Source: Weissella cibaria (GTDB lineage Bacteria; Bacillota; Bacilli; Lactobacillales; Lactobacillaceae). From it: 64,000 nucleotides of DNA. The stretch is from NCBI RefSeq assembly GCF_004521965.1, contig NZ_SDGK01000054.1, positions 28,511 through 92,510 on the forward strand, given 5' to 3'. The notes beneath the pieces are model-generated. The model was not told the DNA's origin. It saw nothing but the letters and a program-made list of their open reading frames with translations, and did not search any database. Of this stretch, positions 28,896 through 39,426 are shown one piece after another. Both the position numbers and the translations under genes were made by a program. Position 1 is the stretch's first letter; each line of letters opens with the position of its first letter.

Positions 28896-28936
28896 AAAAA
28901 GCTGCCGGAATCGCAAAGATTCACAGGCAGCTTTTT
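28896..28936. terminator. Bidirectional terminator
   Basis: AAAAAGCTGCC (28896-28906) pairs perfectly with GGCAGCTTTTT (28926-28936). It sits between two convergent genes and has T-runs both ways. Confidence 0.9.
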
Positions 28937-28941
28937 ATTTT

Positions 28942-29907
28942 CTACTGTACTTTTTTGATAAGTGGGCGCATCATCAATGGCGCAATCAAAGTTGATGCAA
29001 TGATTACGACAACAATTTCACCAAAAACTTTACCAGATAAAATACCGCCTGTTGCCCCAATTTGAGCGATCACCAACGCCATTTCACCACGTGACACCAT
29101 ACCGGCGCCAATTGCATTGCTAGTGTGCTTATCAAGCCCTGCCATTCGTGCGCCGATACCAGCACCATAATACTTAGTTGCCACAGCAAATACCGTCAAT
29201 ACCACCATCGCTATCCACGTCTTTGACAGATCATGAAAGACCACATTAAGTCCGATTGAACCAAAAAAGATCGGAAAGACCGTCCATTGACCAAACACTT
29301 CGCTAGCATGCAAAATTTTATCTGATTGATAAGATTGACGTAGCAATACACCAAATGCAAATGCAATAATTGGCATAACGGTGTTTAAACCAAGTCCTGA
29401 ACCCCCAACAAATAATGAATATGCCGTGACCAGCAACAATGCCATAATGTCATCCAGCACCGCAGCGCCTAAGATAACCGCGCCCATTTGTGTACCCAGT
29501 TTACCTTGTTCACCCAGCACCGAAATAGTAATTGAAATTGATGTCGCTGCGAACACAACACCCCAAAACAGCGCAATTTGCCATTCATAGCCAAATACCA
29601 ACGCAATGACTGGGAAAACAATCAGTGGTGCAATAACACCCATTAACGCTGTAAAATTCGCTGCTTTGAAATTATCACGTAATTGACGCGCATCCGTTTC
29701 AAGACCGGCGTTAACCATTAATAACAGCACACCAAACTCTGACACAATGTGCATCAAATGTGAAGGTTCAACCAAATGTAGCAAAGCTGGCCCCACAACC
29801 ACCCCCGCTATCAATTGGCCAACAACCTTCGCCATTCCTAATTTGGTTGCTACCCAGCCAAACGCCAGCGTAATCACCATCAATAACACCATCAATATAA
29901 TTTCCAT
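28942..29907 (-). CDS. napA: Na+/H+ antiporter, CPA2/NapA family
   Basis: GGAGATAGG four bases upstream fixes ATG 29907 (MEIILMVLLMVITLAFGW), giving 321 residues. About eleven membrane segments. The ion-binding Asp pair is in GAAVLDDIMALLLV, and the unwound-helix region is VVFAATSISITISVLGEQGKLG. It is shorter than many members (about 380), mostly at the C-terminus. Exchanges Na+ for H+. It follows a RelB-like gene and an attenuator-like hairpin. Confidence 0.9.
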   Translation of the reverse strand: MEIILMVLLMVITLAFGWVATKLGMAKVVGQLIAGVVVGPALLHLVEPSHLMHIVSEFGVLLLMVNAGLETDARQLRDNFKAANFTALMGVIAPLIVFPVIALVFGYEWQIALFWGVVFAATSISITISVLGEQGKLGTQMGAVILGAAVLDDIMALLLVTAYSLFVGGSGLGLNTVMPIIAFAFGVLLRQSYQSDKILHASEVFGQWTVFPIFFGSIGLNVVFHDLSKTWIAMVVLTVFAVATKYYGAGIGARMAGLDKHTSNAIGAGMVSRGEMALVIAQIGATGGILSGKVFGEIVVVIIASTLIAPLMMRPLIKKVQ

Positions 29908-29927
29908 AAAACCTATCTCCAAATCAC

Positions 29928-29986
29928 AAAAAAGCGCGCCCTTCTAATCACCCTGGTTACCCACCCAGGAAACTTGAAGCACACGC
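29928..29986 (-). promoter_or_regulatory. Attenuator/terminator hairpin in the leader of the antiporter gene
   Basis: On the minus strand GCGTGTGCTTC (29976-29986) pairs with GAAGGGCGCGC (29934-29944) using G-U pairs. An inner CCTGG/CCAGG stem is capped by a G-rich loop, and TTTTTT (29928-29933) follows. It ends about 20 bases before the antiporter start, too close for a separate promoter downstream, so read-through must feed the gene. It could be a ligand-responsive leader; I cannot match it to a known class. Confidence 0.6.
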
Positions 29987-30017
29987 CCAACCGATATCTC
30001 TATTCACTTTAAACAAA

Positions 30018-30188
30018 TTACTGATTGCGAGAGAACAAGTTACTAAATGGTGACTCACCAGTGTTCGCAACTTGCGTCAAGAAAATCTTAATGGCCGTTT
30101 GAGTCGTCAAACCTTGTGACTTGAAAATCTCATCAGCCTTATCCTTGACGTTGTCCTCAACGCGCAATTGAATCAACTTCTCTGCCAT
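30018..30188 (-). CDS. RelB/DinJ-family antitoxin-like protein, orphan
   Basis: 56 residues, MAEKLIQLRVEDNVKDKADE, then IFKSQGLTTQTAIKIFLTQV: the ribbon-helix-helix pattern of RelB/DinJ antitoxins (strand, then KxxADEIFxxxGLTxxxAIxIFL). AAAGGA lies nine bases before the ATG and an extended -10 (TGCTATAAT, box at 30231-30236) lies upstream. No toxin gene is next to it: dtd is upstream and the antiporter downstream. It may be a solitary regulator or a remnant. Confidence 0.82.
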   Translation of the reverse strand: MAEKLIQLRVEDNVKDKADEIFKSQGLTTQTAIKIFLTQVANTGESPFSNLFSRNQ

Positions 30189-30333
30189 AACATTACATCC
30201 TTTCGCAAATGCTTAAATTTGTATAAATATATTATAGCATATATCGGACTTACAATACTATCAATATCATTGCATATTACTAGGGGATTGTACGGCTAAT
30301 CTATGATTTTTATTTGACGTAGCCTAAAATCAG

Positions 30334-30780
30334 CTATTTATTATCCGTATCAAACACAATTGTTACGGGTCCGTCATTCACCAGGCTGACTTTCATATCC
30401 GCCCCAAATTCACCAGTTTCAACGTGAGCACCAGATGCTGCTAATTTTGTATTAAATCGGTCATACATCTTATTAGCAAAATCTGGGGCACCCGCTGCTG
30501 TAAAACTTGGTCGATTACCCTTACGCATATCGGCGTAGAGAGTAAATTGCGAAATCGATAAAATTGCACCATCAACATCTGTTAAACTACGGTTCATTTT
30601 ACCAGCTTGGTCTTCAAATACTCTTAAATTGGTGATTTTACGTACCAAATAATCCAATTCAGCATCTGTATCAGCGTCTTGAACACCAACAAGTAGCATA
30701 AACCCTTGCTTGATGGCGCCAATTTGATTACCAGCTACGGTAACGCTGGCTTCTGATACGCGTTGTAGAATAACCTTCAT
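30334..30780 (-). CDS. dtd: D-aminoacyl-tRNA deacylase
   Basis: 148 residues. Motifs [42 protein letters not shown] (active site SQFT) and the NDGPVTI loop that carries the Gly-cisPro specificity element region. Removes D-amino acids from mischarged tRNA. Start overlaps the relA stop; dtd after relA is the classical Firmicutes order. Confidence 0.96.
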   Translation of the reverse strand: MKVILQRVSEASVTVAGNQIGAIKQGFMLLVGVQDADTDAELDYLVRKITNLRVFEDQAGKMNRSLTDVDGAILSISQFTLYADMRKGNRPSFTAAGAPDFANKMYDRFNTKLAASGAHVETGEFGADMKVSLVNDGPVTIVFDTDNK

Positions 30781-33014
30781 TACTTAAACGCTCGCTTTAC
30801 TTCGTAGACATCTTTAACATTCTTAATTGAATCCATAATATGTTCCAATTGATCCAAATTTCGGACACCGACACTCATTGAAATATTAACGTTGTTGTTG
30901 TGATCAATGCGACCATTTACAAAGTTTAATGACTTTGTTGTGTTGTTGACCGTCCGAATCACGTCATTCAACAACTTGTTACGGTTGGTTGCTGTCACTG
31001 CCAAATCCGCCTCATATTCGTTCTTAGTGTCGCCATCTGGCTTTTCCCAAGCTACGTCAACCAAACGTTGACCTTCTGTCTCAGCAGCACGTAAATTAGG
31101 GCAACCCAAACGGTGAACTGAAACACCGCGACCCTTGGTTACATAACCAATTACTTCGTCACCAGGTACTGGCGTGCAACAACGGCCTAACCGAACCAGT
31201 AAATTGTCAACACCTTGAATAACGATTCGATCTTCGCCGTGCTGTGGCTTTTCCTTGGCACGCTTTGAATCGTTCTCAATTGTTTGATGCTCTTCCAAAA
31301 TAGCTCGTTGTTCAGCGACCTGACGCGCTTCTTCCAATTCTGCGCGTTTCTCTTCTGTAAACTTGTTTGCGACCCCTTGGGGCTTCAAATCACCAAACCC
31401 AAGTGACGCATACATATCATCAACGCTCAAGAAATGTAACTTTTCGGCCGATTTCACTTCGTTTTCAGCTGACATCAATTCATCAACATCAAAGGCTTCC
31501 TCGTTGAGCCAGTCAGCCACCATCTTCTTACCGGCTGCAATATTTTCCGCTTTATCTTGTTTACGGAAATACTGCTTGATTTTATTGCGAGCGCGACGCG
31601 TTGAAACCAAATTCATCCAATCGCGGTTTGGTTTAGCATTTTGTGAGGTCAAAATCTCAACAATGTCACCCGTCTTAATTGGGTAATCAAGTGGCACCAT
31701 ACGGTCATTAACCTTAGCGCCTGTTGTGTGATTACCAACATTTGTGTGGATACTGTACGCCATGTCTAATGGTCCTGCCCCCTTGGCAAGCTCAATGACA
31801 TCGCCCTTTGGCGTAAAGGCGAATACTCGGTCAGTAAACAAATCACCCTTTACGGACTCCATGAAATCATCCGCATCGCGAGCGTCTTCTTGTAATTCCA
31901 AAATGCCTTGAATCACATTCAGCTTTTGCTGATCGGCATTTTGGACATCAGCACCCGCAAAATTACCCTCTTTATACGCCCAGTGTGCAGCCACACCAAA
32001 TTCAGCAACTTCATGCATCTGGTACGTACGAATTTGAACTTCAAGTGGACGACCACCTGGTCCAATCACTGATGTGTGTAGCGATTGATAACCATTGGCC
32101 TTTGGCAACGCGATATAATCCTTAAAACGACCTGGCATTGGTGTCCAGCGGGCGTGGATAGCCCCCAAAACAGCATATGTCTCCGGAATCGTATCCACCA
32201 GCACACGAATCGCCAACAAGTCGTAAATTTCGTCGAATTTTTTCTTCTTATCAACCATCTTGCGATAGATTGAGTAAATGTGCTTTGGTCGACCATAAAC
32301 TTCAGCATGCTTCAAGTGCAATTCGGTAATCGCGTGTTCAATGTCATCAACCGCTTGGTCAACAATCTCTAACCGTTCTTGACGTCGTAATTGCATTGAC
32401 TTCGCAATGTCGTGATAGGCTTCTGGTTCCAGATAGCGTAACGACATATCTTCCAGTTCCCACTTAATCGTCATAATTCCCAAGCGATCAGCAAGTGGTG
32501 CGTAAATTTCCAACGTTTCCGATGCAATTCGCTTCTGCTTTTCCTCACGCAGCGCACTCAAGGTGCGCATGTTGTGCAAACGGTCCGCCAATTTCACAAT
32601 AATGACACGAATGTCATGTGACATCGCTAAGAGTAATTTACGGTGATTTTCAGCTAATTGCTCCCGTGATGATTTGTATTCAATCTTCGAAAGCTTTGAC
32701 ACCCCATCAACAATAACAGCAACATCATGACCAAACTCACGCTCAACATCTTCTAAAGTTGCGTCTGTATCTTCAACAACGTCATGCAAATATCCCGCCA
32801 CTACCGTATCCGGATCCATGTGTAAATCAGCCAAAATACCGGCTACTTGGATTGGATGAATAATGTAAGGTTCACCAGACTTACGCTTTTGTTCTTGATG
32901 GAGATTGAACGCAAAATCATAGGCTTTGTCAACCTTTTTAACATGCTCCTCGTTCATATAGCCGGCAACCAAGTCGTGCACTTCTTGTGCGGTTAACACT
33001 TTTGCTTCTGCCAT
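30780..33014 (-). CDS. relA: (p)ppGpp synthetase/hydrolase RelA/SpoT
   Basis: 744 residues from ATG 33014 ([18 protein letters not shown]), with AGAGGA upstream. In order: HD hydrolase ([11 protein letters not shown], residues about 40-190), synthetase ([13 protein letters not shown] ... [16 protein letters not shown]), TGS ([18 protein letters not shown]), a conserved-Cys region ([10 protein letters not shown]) and ACT at the end. Bifunctional alarmone enzyme of the stringent response. Complete. Confidence 0.97.
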   Translation of the reverse strand: MAEAKVLTAQEVHDLVAGYMNEEHVKKVDKAYDFAFNLHQEQKRKSGEPYIIHPIQVAGILADLHMDPDTVVAGYLHDVVEDTDATLEDVEREFGHDVAVIVDGVSKLSKIEYKSSREQLAENHRKLLLAMSHDIRVIIVKLADRLHNMRTLSALREEKQKRIASETLEIYAPLADRLGIMTIKWELEDMSLRYLEPEAYHDIAKSMQLRRQERLEIVDQAVDDIEHAITELHLKHAEVYGRPKHIYSIYRKMVDKKKKFDEIYDLLAIRVLVDTIPETYAVLGAIHARWTPMPGRFKDYIALPKANGYQSLHTSVIGPGGRPLEVQIRTYQMHEVAEFGVAAHWAYKEGNFAGADVQNADQQKLNVIQGILELQEDARDADDFMESVKGDLFTDRVFAFTPKGDVIELAKGAGPLDMAYSIHTNVGNHTTGAKVNDRMVPLDYPIKTGDIVEILTSQNAKPNRDWMNLVSTRRARNKIKQYFRKQDKAENIAAGKKMVADWLNEEAFDVDELMSAENEVKSAEKLHFLSVDDMYASLGFGDLKPQGVANKFTEEKRAELEEARQVAEQRAILEEHQTIENDSKRAKEKPQHGEDRIVIQGVDNLLVRLGRCCTPVPGDEVIGYVTKGRGVSVHRLGCPNLRAAETEGQRLVDVAWEKPDGDTKNEYEADLAVTATNRNKLLNDVIRTVNNTTKSLNFVNGRIDHNNNVNISMSVGVRNLDQLEHIMDSIKNVKDVYEVKRAFK

Positions 33015-33218
33015 AGATTTATCCTCTGTTTTCCAGACCAACACCGATTGGGATTCATACCCGCAGCGTCTAATCCGTATTTATCCACCTGGATAGTTAT
33101 TGTCTATTGTAACGCACTTTATCCGTCTTTTGATAGCCCTTTGTATTACAGCTTGACGACAGTGTTCGTTTTTAGCCAAAAAAACGAATTATCGTCTGAT
33201 AAGTCGTCCGAATTGCTC

Positions 33219-36200
33219 TTAGTCTAACTGAAATACAACATTATTAGCCCCTAAAATCTGTTGTAAGGCATTTAAGGTGTCATCCCCATCGGTTAACCAA
33301 TTTTGTTGGCCAAGCGCTAACTTTTTACCCGTTCCCTCATAGACCGCCAAAACTGGATTCTTGCCATGATGTGACTGAATCACAACATTTAACGCGTCAA
33401 GCGCGCCTGCTGCCTCAGCGGCGGCTGTTATTTTCAAATACCACCGCCCGGTTGCCCGACTAGTTTGCGCCTCCGATTGCCCTTGATCATTGGTACTACC
33501 AAAGCGTTTAATGGCTTCTTCCGCATCCATCACCGTATTTGCCACGATTTGGATGTCATCACGCCCGCGTTGCTGTTCGACTTTACCCGTCACAACGAGT
33601 ACTTTTTCCGGTCCCAATAATGCTGCTGATCGCATAAACAATTGTGGGAATAACGTGATAGAAATCGAACCTGTTAGGTCCATCCCATCAACAAATGCCA
33701 TTTGATCCCCTTTTTTAGTGCGAATCTTTTTGACATTTTCGACATACACAATAATCGTTGCCTGGTTCATTCCTACTGCCAGCGAGGCAATATCCAAACG
33801 CTTATTCTCAGGTATCGCGTTTAAATACGGTTCGATTGGGTGTCCGCTAAGATAAACGCCCAAATACTCACGTTCATAACCCAATTTTTCTGCCGATGGC
33901 AATTCATCAACTTCCCGTACTTTCGGCGTCAGCGACGCAAAAAGCGACATCGATTCACCAGCTAAACCAACCGCGTCGATGAACCCGCGCAACGATGCCA
34001 GAATTGAGGCACGATTATACCCAAACTCATCCAAAGCACCCGCATACACCAACGGTTCCAATTGTCCAGCTTTTCGATATTTGCTCTCTAAACGACCAAT
34101 TAAGTTACCCAAATCTTTAAACGCTCCATTTTCCTGACGCTCACGCAAAATTGATTCACGAAAATCTCGGCGCATACCACCGATCGAAGCCAACCCCATT
34201 TGTAAGGCACCCGCTTTATTCATCGAGTAGCCTTGCCAAGAGTGATTAATACTTGGGCCTAGTAAAGTCACCCCCGATGCTTTTGCCTCTGCGATGTATG
34301 TACTGACCTTTTTCTTATCCGCAATGGCATCATTCAAAACCGCTTTATAGAAAGCCGCTGGATAATGTGCCTTAATATAGGCAAGCTGAAAGGCTAACTT
34401 CGAATAAGCAACCGCGTGGGACCGATTAAACCCGTACTGCGCAAACGTCTCGATATAACCGAATACCTGCTCAGCGACCTGACTATCATGTCCTTTTGCC
34501 ACAGCTCCATTAACAAAATCTGTCTTCATGGCCGCAATTTTTGCGCCATCCTTTTTAGACATCGCACGACGCAACAAATCGGCACCACCTAGTGAGAAGC
34601 CCGCAAATTGTTCGGCAACACGCATCACCTGCTCTTGGTACACAATAATGCCATAGGTTGGCGCTAAAATATCAGCCATACTTTGGTCCGGCACGTTTTG
34701 AGCTTCTTGACCATGTTTACGGGCCACGAAATGCGGAATATTCTGCATTGGTCCAGGTCTGAAAAGCGCATTCGCGGCGACAATGTCCTCAAAGCGATCT
34801 GGCTGTAGTTGCCGCAAAATATTCTTCATCCCGGCCGATTCAAATTGGAAGACCCCATTTGTCATACCGTGACGGAATAAGCGTAACGTCGCGTCGTCAT
34901 TTAAATCAATCGTCGCAATATTGAAATTAGCACTGTCTTTTTGTTTCTGGATTTCGCGCAACGCAATGTCTAAAATGTTCAAATTCGACAATGCCAAGAA
35001 ATCCATTTTCAAAAGGCCAAGCACTTCTACCGGCCCCTTTGGTAATTGGGTCACCAACCGACCATCTTCACCCAGTTGCACCGGCATTGTATCAACCAAT
35101 GGATTGGCTGACAGCACAACACCCGCTGCGTGCAAAGATGAATTACGTGGCAGCCCCTCTAGCTTACGGGCTGTCTCGTAAAGTAACTCACCGTCCACTG
35201 GCACGTCAATGAGGGCATTGCGGAATGGCTGCGATTGTTCATAGGCTGCCGTTAAATCAGTAGCATCGCGTGGCATCGCCTTTGATAGCGTGTCAATTTG
35301 ACTAGGATTTAGTCCGAACACACGGGCGACGTCACGAATAACTGCACGTTGGGCCATAGTCGAGAACGTAATAATTTGTGCCACACGTTCATGGCCATAC
35401 TTTTCATGCAGATAGGCAAGCACCTCTTCACGGCGGTTATCTGGAATATCAATATCGATATCCGGCATTTGTGCGCGTTCAGGATTTAAAAATCGCTCAA
35501 ACAGTAAATCATAAGCAATTGGATCAACATCCGTAATCCATAGCGTATAAGCGACCAATGAACCCGCAGCCGAGCCACGACCAGGTCCCGTCCGAATCGC
35601 TTGCTTATGCGCAAAATTAATCACGTCCCAAACGATTAAGAAATAATCTGCGAACCCTAAGTCAATAATAACCGCTAACTCTTCATCCAGCCGTTGCCGA
35701 TAAGCATACGCATCAACATCAAGCCCATGCAATCGATTTTTCAATCCCGTTTGGGCTAAAGTTCGTAAATAATCAGCGGACGTCTCATCATTCGGTGTCG
35801 TAAAAGCAGGCAACGTCACAGCCGACTTCACCAACTCAAAATTAGAGTGTTCGGCAATCCAATCGGTATTCGTAACTGCTTCGGCTAGACCAGCCGTTTC
35901 AAATGATGCTTGCCATTCACTGATAGTCGGCAAATACGCTGTGGCCGGTTCTCTCTGTGCCTGACCAACATTCGTAATGACCTCACCTTGCCCCAATTTT
36001 TGGATCACCTGCGCAGCAAGTTGATCACTTGCGTCAGCATAAGTTACTTCCGCCATCGCTAATAAACGGGCTCCCGTGGTGTCAGCCAATTGTTTCATAG
36101 CAGTTAACAATTCTGGGCGCATTGTTGGTGTCACGCCCAGAAATACATGATCGGCTGCTGAAGCGGTAATCAATGTTTGAATCATTGTCATTGCCCGTTC

Positions 36201-36602
36201 CGGCTCAGCCCCCAGTACAACCGACAATTCACCAACTGCAGGCAAGATCACATATAAACCTGATAAAAATTGCGCAATATCCGTAAACGAGGTGGTGTCA
36301 TGGGTTTGTACATAGCTGCTAATCGCCAAAATGTGGTGATATCCCGTTTGGTTTTCCACTAAAAAGACAATCGGATAAGGTTGTGATGTCACAAGGCCGT
36401 GTAACGTGGCCGTTAAGCCCAAAATTGGCTTAATATCGGCTGCCTTCGCTGCGCGATAAAAATTATCCATGCCATACAAGACATTGTTATCCGTAATGGC
36501 CACAGCGGTGTAGCCCTTTGCCTTGGCAGATTTAACTAATTGGGCCGGCATCATTGGACTTTGTAACAAACTAAAGGCTGTCTTTGTCTGTAGCGGTACC
36601 AT
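33219..36602 (-). CDS. dnaE: DNA polymerase III subunit alpha DnaE
   Basis: 1127 residues. PHP domain at the start (LKTKT-like MVPLQTKTAFSLLQSP), finger/palm with the catalytic aspartates in AQMPDIDIDIPDNRREEV, GRGSAAGSLVAYTL upstream, and a C-terminal OB-fold (ATIIVYVENVKKIRTKKGDQMAFV). AAAGGAG precedes ATG 36602. This is the DnaE replicase that extends primers next to PolC in Firmicutes. Complete. Confidence 0.97.
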   Translation of the reverse strand: MVPLQTKTAFSLLQSPMMPAQLVKSAKAKGYTAVAITDNNVLYGMDNFYRAAKAADIKPILGLTATLHGLVTSQPYPIVFLVENQTGYHHILAISSYVQTHDTTSFTDIAQFLSGLYVILPAVGELSVVLGAEPERAMTMIQTLITASAADHVFLGVTPTMRPELLTAMKQLADTTGARLLAMAEVTYADASDQLAAQVIQKLGQGEVITNVGQAQREPATAYLPTISEWQASFETAGLAEAVTNTDWIAEHSNFELVKSAVTLPAFTTPNDETSADYLRTLAQTGLKNRLHGLDVDAYAYRQRLDEELAVIIDLGFADYFLIVWDVINFAHKQAIRTGPGRGSAAGSLVAYTLWITDVDPIAYDLLFERFLNPERAQMPDIDIDIPDNRREEVLAYLHEKYGHERVAQIITFSTMAQRAVIRDVARVFGLNPSQIDTLSKAMPRDATDLTAAYEQSQPFRNALIDVPVDGELLYETARKLEGLPRNSSLHAAGVVLSANPLVDTMPVQLGEDGRLVTQLPKGPVEVLGLLKMDFLALSNLNILDIALREIQKQKDSANFNIATIDLNDDATLRLFRHGMTNGVFQFESAGMKNILRQLQPDRFEDIVAANALFRPGPMQNIPHFVARKHGQEAQNVPDQSMADILAPTYGIIVYQEQVMRVAEQFAGFSLGGADLLRRAMSKKDGAKIAAMKTDFVNGAVAKGHDSQVAEQVFGYIETFAQYGFNRSHAVAYSKLAFQLAYIKAHYPAAFYKAVLNDAIADKKKVSTYIAEAKASGVTLLGPSINHSWQGYSMNKAGALQMGLASIGGMRRDFRESILRERQENGAFKDLGNLIGRLESKYRKAGQLEPLVYAGALDEFGYNRASILASLRGFIDAVGLAGESMSLFASLTPKVREVDELPSAEKLGYEREYLGVYLSGHPIEPYLNAIPENKRLDIASLAVGMNQATIIVYVENVKKIRTKKGDQMAFVDGMDLTGSISITLFPQLFMRSAALLGPEKVLVVTGKVEQQRGRDDIQIVANTVMDAEEAIKRFGSTNDQGQSEAQTSRATGRWYLKITAAAEAAGALDALNVVIQSHHGKNPVLAVYEGTGKKLALGQQNWLTDGDDTLNALQQILGANNVVFQLD

Positions 36603-36674
36603 TGTGGGCTCCTTTCCGAACGTGTTCGTTCAAATTCGTTTTAACTTAATTTCATTATAGCGATTTGCATAACA

Positions 36675-36705
36675 AAAGACCACCCGCAGAACGTGAGTGG
36701 TCTTT
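36675..36705 (-). terminator. Terminator of the DUF2929 gene
   Basis: AAAGACCAC (36675-36683) pairs with GTGGTCTTT (36697-36705). Confidence 0.75.
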
Positions 36706-36724
36706 AGAGTCGTGTAATCAACTG

Positions 36725-36925
36725 TTAGTCTTTAGCGTGAGCTGCATCCTTAGGCGCAGCGGACTTTGAAATAGCAGCAAATGCAATCGCACCGATTGCA
36801 CCAATCACCATCGAAAATAGAGACGTTGCAGTTGCGTTGTATGAAGTTCCTTCCAAGGCACTACCGATATAACCGATAATTTCACCAAGAATGAACGTCC
36901 AAAAGAAAGTTACGACGTACTTCAT
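36725..36925 (-). CDS. DUF2929 (YjzD-like) small membrane protein
   Basis: 66 residues with two helices: MKYVVTFFWTFILGEIIGYIG, whose start is the DUF2929 signature, and SLFSMVIGAIGAIAFAAIS, then a charged Ala/Lys tail. B. subtilis YjzD belongs to this group; function unknown. Single gene with its own terminator between dfrA and dnaE. Confidence 0.85.
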   Translation of the reverse strand: MKYVVTFFWTFILGEIIGYIGSALEGTSYNATATSLFSMVIGAIGAIAFAAISKSAAPKDAAHAKD

Positions 36926-37029
36926 TTTTTCTACCTCTTAGCCTTTTCTGGCCAAAATGATTTTACTGTCACAGTTTACGCCTATTCTAACCATTTGTCA
37001 CTTTTTAAACTGTTCCAAATGGCTAACAA

Positions 37030-37527
37030 TTATCGGCGCGTATATTTTACAATCCGCCAATCATAATCATTATCTGCATCAGCGCGTCCAGAGGCAATCT
37101 CTTCGGCAATCCATACCGTTTGATCAACCGGCGGCATGAGAACATCCCCCATAAAATCAGTATCTAAATAGGTAACGTACAAAATATCAGCCACTGGTAA
37201 GTAGCTATCATAAATTGCCTTACCACCAATAACCGCCAGTTTCATGCCTTTTTCATCGGCAACCTGCTCCGCTTCGGACATTGTATAGACTTTTTCAAAA
37301 CCGGCGCGCACATCCAACGTTTCATCATGCGTTAACACCATGTTGATTCGCTCTGGCAAGGCACGCCCACCAAAGCTCAGCATCGTGTTGCGTCCCATCA
37401 AAGCAACTTGATGAATCGTTTGTTCCTTAAAAAACTTCATATCAGCTTTCTGTCGCCATGGAATCGAGCCATTTAATGCAATTGTGCCATTATTAGTCTG
37501 TGCCCAAATCAAAATCTTTTCAGCCAC
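37030..37527 (-). CDS. dfrA: Dihydrofolate reductase
   Basis: 165 residues starting at GTG 37527 with GAGGGG upstream. DHFR motifs: IALNGSIPWRQKADMKFFKEQT (active-site acid Asp in ADM), VALMGRNTMLSFGGRALPERINMVLT and AVIGGKAIYDSYLPVADILYVTYL. Reduces dihydrofolate to tetrahydrofolate; target of trimethoprim. Starts seven bases after the ABC-F stop, so probably co-transcribed with cca and the ABC-F gene. No thyA beside it. Confidence 0.94.
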   Translation of the reverse strand: MAEKILIWAQTNNGTIALNGSIPWRQKADMKFFKEQTIHQVALMGRNTMLSFGGRALPERINMVLTHDETLDVRAGFEKVYTMSEAEQVADEKGMKLAVIGGKAIYDSYLPVADILYVTYLDTDFMGDVLMPPVDQTVWIAEEIASGRADADNDYDWRIVKYTRR

Positions 37528-37533
37528 TATCGC

Positions 37534-39423
37534 TTACCCCTCTACGCGTTCTGACAATTCTTCCCAACGCATCATCTTATCTTCGAGCGCTTGGTTTGTC
37601 TCATCTAATTGTGCCTGTAACTCACTCAACTTACCAAAATCAGCCCCATTTTTGACCATGTCGTCCTCAATTTGACTAATCTTACCCTCAAGTTCAGCAA
37701 TGTCATCCTCAATCGTTTCCCACTCTTTTTGCTCAGACCAGGTCAACTTCTTTTTCTTGGGTGCCTCGACAACCGGGTTCTTTTCTGCAGTAGGCTTAAC
37801 TGGCTTTGGTGCATCCGTCGTCGGCGCCCCAAATTCAGCTAGGTAATCGCTAAACATACCCCGGTAACGCGTAATGCGGCCGGCGCCTTGGAAGATAATC
37901 AATTGGTTGGCTACCTTGTCCAAGAAGTAACGGTCGTGGGAAACGGTAATGACCGTGCCTGCAAACGAACGCAAGTAGTCCTCCAAAACCGTCAACGTAC
38001 CAATGTCCAAGTCGTTAGTTGGCTCGTCCAACAGCAACACGTTCGGTTGTTGAATCAACAACTTCAATAAGTACAAACGACGCTTCTCACCACCTGACAA
38101 TTGGCGAATCAACGTGCCGTGCATGAAGCTTGGGAATAAGAATTGCTCCAAGAGTTCAGCAGCAGATACAACGTTACCGTCACGGTCAGTCACTTCTTCA
38201 GCAACTTCGGATAGGTACGCCAACATACGCTTGTCCTCGGGAATTGGTTCCGTCACTTGCGTGTAGTAAACCATCTTAACTGTCTCACCAATTTCAATGA
38301 CACCAGAGTCGAGTTGTTGCTCACCCGAAATTGCGTTCAATAACGTTGACTTACCCGTCCCATTTGGCCCTGTAATTCCAATACGTTGGTTGGCTTGAAT
38401 CAATTCATTGAAATCATCCAAAATGACACGGCCATCAAAGGCCAAACTGGCATGTTCAATGTTGATAACCTTCTTACCCAAACGTTGTTGTCCCATGTTC
38501 ACTTCAACATCGCCTTCAACTTGACGGGTACCTTGTTGCGCTGCAAGATCAGCAAAGGCAGTTTCGCGAGCCTTTTGCTTCGTAGAACGGGCCTTCGCAC
38601 CTGTACGCATCCAAGCCAATTCCTTCTTGTAAAGTTGAGCAGACTTGTGTTCGGCAACCGCTTCGGCCTCAACACGTTCAGCCTTAGAGGTCACATACTT
38701 TTCATAGTTACCAATGTATTCGTACAACTTACCAAATGACATTTCGAAAATTCGGTTCGTTACGATATCCAAGAAGTAACGATCGTGGGTAACTGTCATC
38801 ACAGCACCCTTGTAATCAGACAAGTACTTCTCCAACCACTCAATAGAATCAAAGTCCAAGTGGTTAGTTGGCTCGTCCAAAAGCAACAAATCAGGCGCTT
38901 GAATCAACACTTGGGCTAAACCAACACGCTTACGTTGCCCACCAGACAAAGCTGATACCGGCAAATCCAAATTAGGCAAATGCAATTGCGTCAAAATCGT
39001 CTTAACCTCAGACTCTGCTACCCAAGCATCTTCTTGCGTCATTTGTTGTTCCAATTTCGTGTAACGGTTCAACAATTTCTCATCAGTTGGATTAGCTGAA
39101 TACGCCTCTAAAGCAGCCTCGTATTCTCGAATCAATTGGAATACTGGTTGTGCACCAGCGAAAATAGCTTCCATCACCTTCTTGTCACCATCTAGTGGTG
39201 GCTCTTGTTGCAAATAACCAATCGTATAGTCATTTGGTGTATTAATTGATCCGCTGTCGGCAGGATTCAAGCCCGAAATGGCGTTCAATAACGTCGTCTT
39301 GCCAGTTCCGTTTACCCCGACAATTCCGACACGGTCCCCAGTTTCGATTAGGAAAGAAACTTGGTCAAGCAAGGTCTTCTCACCATAAACACTCTTTAAA
39401 TCAGTCGCACGTAATTGCTTCAT
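37534..39423 (-). CDS. ABC-F family ATPase, Uup-like
   Basis: 629 residues with two ABC domains and no membrane segments: Walker A GVNGTGKTT and GPNGTGKST, signatures ALSGGQRKRVGLAQ and QLSGGEKRRLYLL, Walker B DLLLLDEPTNHLDFDS and VLLLDEPTNDLDIGT. The interdomain linker (AELYKKELAWMRTGAKARSTKQ region) and the C-terminal coiled coil are typical of Uup. ABC-F proteins act on ribosomes or DNA; resistance is not implied. Confidence 0.9.
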   Translation of the reverse strand: MKQLRATDLKSVYGEKTLLDQVSFLIETGDRVGIVGVNGTGKTTLLNAISGLNPADSGSINTPNDYTIGYLQQEPPLDGDKKVMEAIFAGAQPVFQLIREYEAALEAYSANPTDEKLLNRYTKLEQQMTQEDAWVAESEVKTILTQLHLPNLDLPVSALSGGQRKRVGLAQVLIQAPDLLLLDEPTNHLDFDSIEWLEKYLSDYKGAVMTVTHDRYFLDIVTNRIFEMSFGKLYEYIGNYEKYVTSKAERVEAEAVAEHKSAQLYKKELAWMRTGAKARSTKQKARETAFADLAAQQGTRQVEGDVEVNMGQQRLGKKVINIEHASLAFDGRVILDDFNELIQANQRIGITGPNGTGKSTLLNAISGEQQLDSGVIEIGETVKMVYYTQVTEPIPEDKRMLAYLSEVAEEVTDRDGNVVSAAELLEQFLFPSFMHGTLIRQLSGGEKRRLYLLKLLIQQPNVLLLDEPTNDLDIGTLTVLEDYLRSFAGTVITVSHDRYFLDKVANQLIIFQGAGRITRYRGMFSDYLAEFGAPTTDAPKPVKPTAEKNPVVEAPKKKKLTWSEQKEWETIEDDIAELEGKISQIEDDMVKNGADFGKLSELQAQLDETNQALEDKMMRWEELSERVEG

Positions 39424-39426
39424 CGT

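Noticed and set aside
37534..39423. Antibiotic resistance ABC-F (Msr/Vga/OptrA type)
   Set aside because: The C-terminal coiled coil and linker fit Uup, a housekeeping protein in lactobacilli.
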